Shown: piece after piece, positions 53,716 through 64,000 of the stretch | Numbering within the stretch: position 1 is the stretch's first letter | Layout: each line of letters opens with the position of its first letter | Assembly (NCBI GenBank): GCA_030765045.1 | Contig: CM060968.1 | Coordinates: 107,780,904 to 107,844,903, forward strand | Reading direction: 5' to 3' | Length of the DNA stretch: 64,000 bases | Source: Tenodera sinensis | Taxonomy: Eukaryota > Arthropoda > Insecta > Mantodea > Mantidae | Translations under genes and position numbers: made by a program | Notes under the pieces: generated by a model | Told to the model about the DNA's origin: nothing | The model's input: only the letters and a program-made list of their open reading frames with translations | The model's database searches: none

Positions 53716-55075
53716 GCCCAGGATACGTCTGAAGGTAATCTAGATAAGATGTTATTTTGAAGAGGCGCCACCTCCGGACGGTGACAGCGCGGTTAAAGGA
53801 CAAGGCCACGTGACCCCAATTCTCCACGATGAAGAGGCAAAAGTGCCCTTCTTGACATAAATAATGTATAAGCAAGACCTTCTAAATTGTGAAAGGACTA
53901 CTGTAAGAAACAAACTAAATATGCAGAATGACACTACAGACACAACTCACGTAACCCTATTGCATCACAGTCTGCTGCATTTATTGCGGAAGAAGGTGAA
54001 AGTCGTTATTGAACACTGCAAATATTTACCTACGTTGCTTTCATTGTCAATGACAACTTGCTCAGATAAAGGAATTCCAAAAATGTATGTGTAACCCTTA
54101 ATGGAAGGTTTTTAGTTGATCAACACTTCTGCCAGGGACTTCAGTAAGACAATATGAATGTATGCATCCACATACTTTAGTGCAACAAAGGATTTGGAAG
54201 TTGCTCGTTGATGCACACAGATACTCCACGTTGCTGTTGAATGCAACTTATCTAAGCTGCACGTTGAGGTGCAATAATGAATTTTGGGCAGTGAAGATTG
54301 TACTTCAAGGCAATGCAACTACGAAACCTGGCAAAATTGTCCAAACATTTTTATCTTTACTTGCTTATACTTTTTACTTTAATGGCACAGTTTCTTTTCT
54401 CAATATTGGCCATTTTTAAAGCTCCAGGAGGGCATTTAAATGTCCCAGTGAGGGTACGCGTTCCTCGCCAAACTTTGTCGCTACAGTTTTCAAATGCAAT
54501 TTCCGCCTTTAGTTGCTTTGATTTAGTCTCTTGCAGAGAATTTGCTTCAGAGAGGTTGTGAGTTGCCTGTGCTGAAATGAATTTGATATCTAGCTGAAAT
54601 GCCGCAAATCTGACACGTGGTTTGCTTGTAAAGAAAAAGTGTAGTCATTGTATAATCCTGCCAGGTTATTTCAGTGTTCCCATTATATATCAGGCATTGT
54701 TTAGGTACTTAATAGGTTTAAGTTATTTGTTAGTTTATAGTAAAGCAGTAAAAAGTAAATACTTTGAGTTTGGTGAACAAATCAGTGAAAGTGCATATGT
54801 AGAAGTTAGCTAAGATTAATAAATTCTTAAATTTTATGAACAGTGGGAAGTGAAGGAAAGTTTTTATATTAAGAAACTACATTCAGAAATCAATGGCGTA
54901 CAAATTCATATTCTACTCCTGATTAACGTACGATGTTTCTGAGGATACTTTTTTGGCACGATTTACGTTTAAGAAGGTCTTTAATATTTGCTGCAAAAGA
55001 TGAAGTGCACAGTCTCAAAATTTAAGCAAGGTGATTGTCACTTATCTTGCTGCGATATTCACTTTTATGTAGTTC
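53716..55075. other. Unassigned AT-rich DNA
   Basis: Frames of up to 87 codons show no recognisable domain, signal peptide or splice pattern. None of the repeat families of this window is seen. Confidence 0.4.
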
Positions 55076-55077
55076 AT

Positions 55078-55945
55078 TTTTATTTTCTCTACTGATAAGT
55101 AGAGGAAGTATTGTACTCTACCCAAAAAATCGATGTCGAAATTTCACCGGAAATACATGTTTTGAGGCCCCCTGAATAAAAAAAAACATTTTTAGGAAAA
55201 GGTCCGTTTGTGTATGTGTATCTGTGTATGTGTGTCTGGCTGTCTGTCAGTCTGTGGACAGCCTAACTCAAAAACGAAAAGTCGGTTAAAAACCAAAGTT
55301 GGTATTTATATTTAATGTCTTTCAAGGATGCGACACGAAGATTTTGAAGAAAATAGCCTCGTCCTAAACTACCCTTTACATGGAACATTTTTGATTTTCT
55401 TGAAAATGGCTCAATGATTTTGATTAAAATGACATATCTTTGAGATATATTTATGACAAATGAATTGTATATCTTGAATTCTCTGGCTATAACCCATGTA
55501 GCCTTATTTACTATGGATGACTTTTGCATAACTGGTAAACCGTAAGAGATAAACTAAACATTTTTCTGCAAAAAAAGTAGATCTCGCTAAAACATACAAT
55601 TTATGTCTGAATACATTTTTTTGTAGAGTGAACCATTTCGGAGATATTCCAGGTTATTTGTGTGAGGTTTGGAGAAATACTTCTGTCAAATGGAACATCG
55701 TTATTCATTTTTTTATATGCTAATCGTGCAAAGAGAACGAAATTTGAAAGCTTTAAAAGATTTCACTACCGCTCAAAGCCTACTGTATTCCCATATTCTC
55801 CTTGGATCTATAAGGAAATAAGCAATAAGGTAATTTCTGCAAATGTTTACCTCAACTAACACGAAAATATAGGAATAAGAGTTTGTAAGAATAGTTAGTA
55901 CAAGAGCAGAGGAAGTCATGTGAGTGCAATACATCAGATTCTTTT
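55078..55945 (+). repeat. ACT repeat, complete copy
   Basis: It starts ATTTTCTCTACTGATAAGTAG and ends GCAGAGGAAGTCATGTGAGTG, CAATACATCAGATTC. The microsatellite is interrupted (GTTTGTGTATGTGTATCTGTG). This is one of the two full-length copies that best define the family. Confidence 0.92.
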
Positions 55946-56274
55946 CTCTAAGTTTGTATAGGAATATTGATACTGGCATTGTTCCCATTGGAAATAAGAA
56001 TGACATTTAATAAATCGGAACTGCAAGTCTCAAAGGAAGCGACGGAGGAAGAACATCAATCTTGGTCCATATCATAGTGATTTATCAGCTGCTGTTTTAT
56101 TACTATTGTTGACTACTGCTAAAGTGTAGAAATGAACAGCTGGAGCACGTATATTGAAGGTCAATAGAAAGGTATTCAAGAAGAGCGTTAAAAGTATTAC
56201 ATGCCATGACGTTGATGAAATATGGGAAGGCCAAATAAGATGGATTGAAGTAGAGGTGGGACGAATGATGATTT

Positions 56275-57260
<986 letters not shown>

Positions 57261-57639
57261 CAAAAAGAAGACACGGCTTTCACGTACTGCCATCTGACAC
57301 CCGTAACAAATGATAATTAGTTATTTGCAAAACAAGTTCAACACTAAAATAAAAAGTCGTAATTACGAGTATAATAAAGCGTTTAAAGGGCAATGTTGAT
57401 ATTAACACTACAGCAAAACAGATTGATAACGTGTTCTTATTTTAAAACATAGGTAAGTTAATGGACTTAATTTGAATGCAGATGGTTTTGCAAGTTCTCG
57501 ATTGAACTTTTGAGGGCAAGAAGTGCAATATTGTTCCATACAATTTGTCCTCAGATGGAATTATTTTAAAAAATTAGCAAGAGCGTTAGGCATGGTCCCA
57601 TTTGTCCCAACCATTAGACCAATAACTTCAATACAGCAC

Positions 57640-57889
57640 GGTGCGTAACAAAGGCACTCAAGGTCAAGCTTCCCCACATTATTCATGAGAGCAAACACGT
57701 GACTAACAACCTTCAAGCTGCAACACAATTTTCCAGAGCTTTCGAGAAGCGTCCGGCTCTCGGCGTGTTTGTAGAAGTTCGAGAAAGGTCCGTGTTACCT
57801 CACTCTCGCTAAATGAAGAGACGAGGCAACGAGTAAGGGAAGTTGCGGTTACAGACATTAGTCGATCAGTGTAACAATAAGTTTGAGAC

Positions 57890-57938
<49 letters not shown>

Positions 57939-58199
57939 TTACTGTCGTCTAAGTGAACGAGTTTTAATGAGTACTGAGTGACTGTATCGTCAGTTATTGT
58001 GTGAGAGACAGACAAAGTGAAGAAAGACACTGAAAGGACTGAGTCAAGGTTACAAGAAAACTGTAATATCTGTAATATCACGAAGGACTGAAGAGTGTGT
58101 TAACGTCAGTAAAAGAGAACTGTGTATTTGTGCAAAAAGCTTAGAAGGCGATAAAGTTACAGAAAAAGTAATTGGACTTATTTTTATCATTTAGTCACA
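57640..58199 (+). mobile_element. LTR of a Ty3/gypsy-like element (copy C)
   Basis: CACTCAAGGTCAAGCTTCCC near 57656 matches copy A, and GATAAAGTTACAGAAAAAGT to TTTAGTCACA at 58199 matches the ends of A and B. A (CT)n(GT)n tract at 57893-57938 has expanded inside it. No primer-binding site follows, so it is a solo LTR or one with a lost interior. The left boundary is uncertain. Confidence 0.65.
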
Positions 58200-58979
58200 A
58201 AAATGTTGCGAGTGAGTGTGGAATTGAAAGTCATCACAATCTTACTCGCTTTAGTCTACTGTATTTTTCTTATGCTTAAAACGAAATTTGTTAGTTATAA
58301 TAAAAGTTTATCTCGATTAACAAGAAACAGGTTAAGTTTTCGTAAAATAGTTTGTAAATGAGTGAGAAAATAAAGTCTGTGAATGCAACAGGTCAGGTCT
58401 TTTAATTGTAATGGGACCAAATGCATGCTGCATACCTATTTCATGTGTTCGATTGTTCTAAGGTTCTAAGAAAACGTTTTCAAACACACGCATGTTCAAA
58501 CATCTATGGAAATTACACTCTTGTTCAAGAACATTTGGTATTCCTCTGTTTATTTAGAAGGTACCCGTTAGTTTGATAGTTACTATGAATTTTTTTTTCT
58601 AATTGTCGATGAGAACCGGCTTATGATGTCATACCTGTTATGTAGCTTAAATTCACCATACACATTTCCTTCGTGTTTTCTTTTTTATTTATTTCAAGGA
58701 TGTCTCTGTGTTGATAATATCTTCAGGCATTCAGCATGGTCAGAATAAAGCTCTTTTTTTTTAATTTTTCAGAAGTCAGTCTCCCCTTCCGGAAACCTAA
58801 GTCTGCTTAGGATCTAAATTGAGTTAGGAATTCCACCCTTTAGAATAAATTAAAACCATACCTTTTAACTGTATGAAATAGTTCCAAAAGTTTTTGTTTC
58901 TCATAAATAACAAAACACTCCAAAGAATTATACATACTTAGAAGGTATAATCTCTATGCTGAATTTGCTAAATGTATGA
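58200..58979. other. Unassigned AT-rich DNA
   Basis: A short ACT-like right-end echo (AGTTTATCTCGATTAACAAG, ATGAGTGAGAAAATAAAGTC, GAATGCAACAGGTCAGG) lies at about 58295-58405. Nothing else is recognised. Confidence 0.35.
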
Positions 58980-59423
58980 CGCCATTATCTCAGAAATTAT
59001 TTAAAGTGTCAGTCAGAAATGTTCACAAATAACAAGGAATGTCTCCGAAATGGTTCACTCTACAAAAAATGTATTTGGACATAAACTGTGTTTTAGCTAG
59101 ATCTACATTTTTACTAGAGTAAGATTTGGTCTATCTCTTACAGTTTACCAGTTATGTAAAAGTCATCCAGAATAAATAGGACTTCATGGGCTATAGCTAG
59201 AAAATTCAAGATATATATTTCATTTGTCATAAAAATACCTCACATGGCGTTTTAATCAAAATCATTAGAGCCATTTTCAAGAAAATCAAAATTTTCCATG
59301 TAAGGGGTAGTTTAGGGCAGAGGAATTTTTTTCAAAATCTTCGTGTCGCATCCTTGAAAGACTTAACTACCAACTTTGGTTTTTAACCGACTTTTCGTTT
59401 TTGAGTTATGCTGTCCACAGACT

Positions 59424-59490
<67 letters not shown>

Positions 59491-59620
59491 CTTTTTCTAA
59501 AAATGCTATTTTCGGACTCAGGAGGCCTCAAAACATATTATATTTCCAGTGAAACCTCGACATCGAGTTTTTGGGTGGAATACAATACTTCCTCTACTTT
59601 ACTAAACGTAGCAGAGAAAG
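58980..59620 (-). repeat. ACT repeat, minus orientation, with (CA)n
   Basis: It runs from CACAAATAACAAGGAATGTC through CTTACAGTTTACCAGTTATG and TTTTGAGTTATGCTGTCCAC to a (CA)n at 59424-59487, then TTCCTCTACTTTACTAAACG and TAGCAGAGAAAGTAAAAAGG. The end beyond the A/T-rich CTACAAAAAA block is missing. Confidence 0.9.
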
Positions 59621-59624
59621 TAAA

Positions 59625-61015
59625 AAGGACACATAAACTTTGAAATTATTTGTTCTTTCTGCAAGTTCAAAATGGAAACGTTTCTTACATGAATTTGATT
59701 TCCAGAACTTTTAAAGTGGAGCAGAACAATCGTACAACAGTTTCAAGGGGCTCTCTATGGTGCAGGGATTCAAATAGTGGTGCCCAGAGGAAGAACTAGC
59801 ATGCTTTAGTAGGTTTCTCGTTGAGTTTCGCTTGGCATGTAAGGAAGTGCCCAACATAGGCAGTAGTAACCATTTCTGCTTTACTTTCCTGCGAAATAAA
59901 ACGAATGAAAGTCATCACGCTTATCTTGCTGTTACAGTGGACTTGTCAGCCACTAAAACTGGATGTTGAGGCCCTCATAAGCGACCTCGTACAACATTCA
60001 TCGACTGAAGTTTTTTTTTTAATTCTGGTAGAGTTCGTTTATGATCGAGAAGTCCAATGGAAAAGGGGTACATGAGGTTGCCTAGTGATTTTGGTACAGC
60101 GAGACAGCCTATAAGATTTAATATCATAACTTCATGTCATGTTTTCCTAACAGAGTTATGGAAGAGGCCCATGCCATTTGTTTCTCTAGGTTTGATAATT
60201 CGATGCTTCTCGATGCCTTTGCTTTCAAACAACCAGTCATTCGCAAAGTGGTTCTCAAAGTTTACTTTTAAGCCTCGTGAACGGTTTACTAAAAGTGGGC
60301 TGTCAGTTCCTATGTCTCCAAATGGACGTAAAATTAAGGCACCAATGTTCAAAGACTACTAAAATTTACACCTCCAATATGTTTACCCTTTTATCTATCA
60401 GGATCTAGTAAAACTGGAAAACATCGATGAAGCATTTGATTTTGTATGAAATGTTATGTAATCTATATAATACTCTACCTATAAAGTAATTACAGATCCA
60501 ATTAATTTATATTTAAAAATGCTTAAAACTCCTTAATCTCCAATTTATCTGCCATTATTGCATCCTTAAAACTTACATATAAACAATATGAGAACATTCC
60601 AACGTTTTCTTTTCAATTATTTATTTTAACTTATCGTAAGTTACATAATACCAAGCCAATGTTACCTATCTTTTCCACTGGGTCCGTCAATTTTATTGAT
60701 ATTTTTCTTCTTCTCTATTTATTTTACGTCGCTTTATTTACGAAGTCATTTTGCAACAGATCTACGAAGACACTCACAGTTAGCCTTCAAGGTCATACCC
60801 CTACACCATACCACCTTGTTTCATCATGAGTTCACAGAGAGAATGGTGCAGGCTGCCCCTGTGACGGCAGATGGCATTAGGGTGCCATTCAGTCTATCTG
60901 TTTACATTATCTGGGAATATATGCACAGCATGTACTATTACCAACTAACTTTCATGTACACTATTGTTTTAGATTTAAAGCGGAACTTTGGATAGTGGTA
61001 TGAAATATCCAATCT
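59625..61015. other. Unassigned DNA with one 101-codon frame (60057-60362, +)
   Basis: The frame begins MEKGYMRLPSDFGTARQPIR and matches nothing I recognise. It has no intron signals or codon bias that would support a gene. No repeat end was found in this stretch. Confidence 0.25.
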
Positions 61016-61019
61016 GATA

Positions 61020-61135
61020 TTTACTTTGGTGACTGAGAGAAACCACGAAAAAAAAAAACCAATCAGATTGGTCGGCCAATGGGATTTAAACCCGAAACCT
61101 CCTGAATGTGAGCCTCGCATGTTACCGCAGAAATT
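61020..61135 (-). mobile_element. tRNA-derived SINE fragment
   Basis: The minus strand has CGGTAACATGCGAGGCTCAC (degenerate A-box region), TTTCGGGTTTAAATCCCATT (B box), GGCCGACCAATCTGATTGG and then a T run. Its head resembles family S5 (GTAACGTCTG...). The body is short and may be truncated. Confidence 0.55.
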
Positions 61136-61434
61136 ATTAATTTTATTTTAAGCACTTGCTAAAAGATTTTTGGGAACCTATTACAATTGAATTTTTGCCA
61201 GGAATCGTCTGTCTTTCGGTTTAACAAAGACTTTGATTTGTGCTTTCTTTACTAAAATATAAGTATTTGATTTTAGCTGTCTGGAATTTATGTTCTACTA
61301 AATAAACAAAACAAAGCAACAAAAATGAGCTCTACCTGTGTAAAAAAATAAATACTTGGCTGAAGAGGACGGAATACGCCCTGAGGCAGCCTTGGGTAAG
61401 ATAAACCCAGAATCCCCCTTAAATTTAAAAAAAA

Positions 61435-61529
61435 AATCACCCAATATTTCGATACCGAGATTTCACCACAAATGCACATTTTGATAGTCCCTAAATAAGA
61501 AAAACGTTTGTAGAAAAACGTCTCTGGTT

Positions 61530-61582
<53 letters not shown>

Positions 61583-61677
61583 TAGAGAAAAGGACACTAA
61601 CTGACAAACCAGACTTTTCCAAAGATGTGATAAGGGTTTGAAGAAAATCTCCCACCCAAATCACTCTTTACATAGGA

Positions 61678-61680
<3 letters not shown>
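61435..61680 (+). repeat. ACT repeat left part, with (GA)n in the microsatellite slot
   Basis: ACCCAATATTTCGATACCGAG, TAGAAAAACGTCTCTGG, a (GA)n tract at 61533-61582 where other copies have (GT)n, then TTTCCAAAGATGTGATAAGG and CCCACCCAAATCACTCTTTAC follow consensus order. It breaks off at the (AAT)n run. Confidence 0.75.
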
Positions 61681-61885
<205 letters not shown>

Positions 61886-61979
61886 TCGAATAGTGGTTAG
61901 GGTGAGTTATCCTGATAAAGGTTTTCCCAGGGTTCTCCCTTATCCTGAGAAGACAAATGTCGGGTAGGTAACTTTAAGC

Positions 61980-62050
61980 TCTAGTGAGTGAGTGAATAGG
62001 GTTTAAGGGCCCGTCGACAGCTAGGTCATTAGAGCCCCTTTAAGCTCTAT
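61980..62050 (+). repeat. (GAGT)n-linked repeat, copy 2
   Basis: GTGAGTGAGTGAATAGGG then AAGGGCCCGTCGACAGCTAG and GTCATTAGAGCCCC match the minus strand of 33655-33790. Confidence 0.65.
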
Positions 62051-62117
62051 GTACCCCGGGCTTATCCGAATATCATTTCAGCCATTTCATTCACCTACCA
62101 GGTTAGAAGACTTCAGT

Positions 62118-62446
62118 TTGTAAAAGTCGTGGTGTGCGCCTGCCTCTGGCGCGGAGGACCCAGGTTCGATCCCCGGTACCGGCGTGGGGATTTTTCCCCC
62201 GCTGGGAGGTCTGGCACGGGTGCACTCAGCCCCGTTAGGTCCTGAGGTGCCAATTGAAAAGCTCCTTGATGAAGAAGTAGTCATCCCAGGTTGTGAAGAC
62301 CGCATAACTGCCGGGGAAGGCTCGGGGCGCTGACCACGTCCCACACTCCAGTACTGCACCCCCTAATAACGTCTGTAGTGGGCAGAGATGGGGACGCAGT
62401 GGTCGGGCGGTAAGCCTTGACCCTTCATGGGCTGTTGCGCTGGGAA
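62118..62446 (+). mobile_element. tRNA-derived SINE, family S1, third copy
   Basis: GTGTGCGCCTGCCTCTGGCG with B box CAGGTTCGATCCCC starts the element. GGGGATTTTTCCCCCGCTGG, CAATTGAAAAGCTCCTTGAT, CCAGTACTGCACCCCC and GTAGTGGGCAGAGATGGGG follow. It ends GGGCTGTTGCGCTGGG without a long trinucleotide tail. This is the best preserved of the three copies. Confidence 0.85.
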
Positions 62447-62949
62447 CTTAGTCTTTTTACACATACGGAAGCTTGCAGCTAGAAATTGTCAGTGTTTTTT
62501 CATTCACTTGCCGCATTAGGAGTGAAATTCAACGAAAAAACCCGAAAAATGAGTCGTGTTGCTTCTATAAGATCAGTAGGTAGACATAACCTATTGCCAT
62601 GCAGCGCCTATGTAGAACCTTTAAAAATGGCCGCACTGAAAAATAACTACAGTTTGTTCACCAGCTCGAGGTCCCTGGCAGGAATGCAGCCAGCCACTAC
62701 ATCAGTAAACAATTCCCGATGAACAATGATATCGCGAACAGTAGTTATGCTTCTAATAGCGTTTACGATAATGTTGCCAAATTTGGAATGCGTATTCACG
62801 CTGGACTAAAGCAAAGAAATCGCTCAAAACAGCACAGCTCATGCAGTATATTTAGTTTATAAAGCGAAAACAATGTTTTCAACTACTCCGTCTTTTCCCC
62901 ACTGATCACTTTCTCCTTTTCTATATTTTTAAAAAACACTGCCTATATG

Positions 62950-63209
62950 TTTCGGTCTTGCGTGGTAGGTATATCCATATCCTCGAGCGTTATAACCTGC
63001 AATTTGTGTAAGAATAAGTCAGCTGTTGCATTTCTTTTAAGTATTAATTTTACCTTGGCCCAACTTAGTCCTATGGGATTGAGATCGCACGTGTATGGGG
63101 GCAAGTAAACGACAGTGTGGCCCAATAAGACCAAAATAACCAATAATAACATTATAACAATTGAGGAAGAATTTGTCCAACAACTTCTCATTCCCTCCTG
63201 CAGGATCAA
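62950..63209 (-). pseudogene. Tc1/mariner-like DDE transposase fragment
   Basis: The minus strand reads HTVVYLPPYTCDLNPIGLSW, then AKVKLILKRNATADLFLHKL. The YLPPYxCDLNPIxxxW block holds the last catalytic region of DDE_3-type (mariner/IS630-like) transposases. The upstream part of the enzyme is not found, so it is a truncated fragment. Confidence 0.75.
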
Positions 63210-63544
63210 AGAGTGAAATATTAAAATTTCGGTCAGTTAATAGTATAGCAATTGCTCCTGCAAGTACAGGTAATGAAAGTAATAGAAGAAGGGCAGTAAC
63301 ACCTTTAAGAGCCTCTGTAGATTAGTTTGATTCAATCATCCTATAAAGATGTATTTTACAGATAGAACTGTCGCTCTGAACCCCTTTGTTCTACAATCAC
63401 AATATAATAGCAGACTTCACAGCACTCTTTGTCGAATGATTATCTGCTTCTACAATACTTTTACTATTACTTCCAACACAAAACTAGTTACAAGTACGAT
63501 TTTACAACTGAAACTAAGAGAAATTAGCAGCGAATAAACAAAGC

Positions 63545-63725
63545 GCGAATAATATTGGAGGTAAAGGTAAAAAGGGTAAAGGATACAGACACAGAGGGGG
63601 GGGGGGGGGCACCTCACTCACGTCGACCTACACAGCTACCACTTCGCAGGAGGCAAGTATGAAATGAGGGAACCGGAGGTCACAGCTTGAAAGGCCACAG
63701 AGACGCGTGGAAGTCCCTAACATAT
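63545..63725 (+). repeat. Diverged repeat shared with 4495-4670, containing a G run
   Basis: GGTAAAAAGGGTAAAGGATAC, a run of about 14 G at 63596-63609, CACCTCACTCACGTCGACC and GAGACGCGTGGAAGTCCCTA match the copy at 4495-4670. The remaining 63726-64000 is unassigned. Confidence 0.5.
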
Positions 63726-64000
63726 TGGAGGTAAGTTGACAACATGACCAGCAGAACAGCGATTACGCGGATGTTTACAAAACTAAGATTATGCTGCGTT
63801 GAATGTCTCTCCCCTGCCCCTCATTCCTCTTAGACCATGAGGTGGTGAAGAGATTTGTGGGGGAAGGATTGGGGCATGATCTTATGAATGAAACCAAATT
63901 TCGAATTTTTGACCTTTTTGTTGAAAACTCGGTGCTGTTGGGACCGGTCGCGGTTTTAGAAAAATGTCCTGTGTGCTGGTTTCTCAACCTTTTATAAGTC

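Overview
The window is animal nuclear DNA, most likely from an arthropod with a large, repeat-rich genome. A hemimetabolous insect such as a cockroach, termite or stick insect is my guess. The evidence is a spliced Rab GTPase with kilobase introns, jockey-type and RTE-like LINEs, hAT, Tc1 and Ty3/gypsy debris, several tRNA-derived SINE families and long AT-rich microsatellites. No tRNA, rRNA, CRISPR or bacterial operon signal was found.

Two host genes are supported. (1) On the + strand, the last four coding exons of a Rab26/Rab37-type GTPase lie at 5605-5713, 7912-8022, 9502-9643 and 16547-16655. The exon or exons with the P-loop must lie upstream of the window. (2) On the - strand, a secreted Thr/Pro/Tyr repeat protein of 628 aa has a 31-bp first exon at 43666-43696 that opens the signal peptide. 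One large exon at 28726-30581 follows after a 13,084-bp intron.

Layout. 1-3200: 3' part of a jockey-like LINE with a full-length ORF2. 3200-5600: reverse-strand gag of a Ty3/gypsy-like element with a tRNA-Leu primer-binding site, a SINE and mostly unassigned DNA. 5600-16656: the Rab gene, whose introns hold an LTR, a SINE, a LINE split by a 924-bp hAT element with an 8-bp target duplication, RT and integrase fragments and another LINE. 16656-25057: downstream of Rab, with a dead Tc1 element, SINEs and a hammerhead-like motif. 25058-27869: an apparently complete hAT transposon with a 697-aa transposase. 28726-43696: the repeat-protein gene, with many repeats in its intron. 43900-64000: almost entirely repeats.

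The dominant component of the right half is one unclassified interspersed repeat, here called the ACT repeat (about 0.9-1.2 kb). Its ends carry ACTTTCTCTACT, it has a 7-bp hairpin at one end, and a (TG)n tract at a fixed internal position. There are at least a dozen copies in both orientations. Two related segments (about 45925-46480 and 50866-52500) share sequence. The second carries a LINE 3' fragment and a solo LTR, each flanked by a target duplication, and the first preserves both empty sites.

Coordinates of diverged repeats are approximate, and family names are by recognition, not database search.
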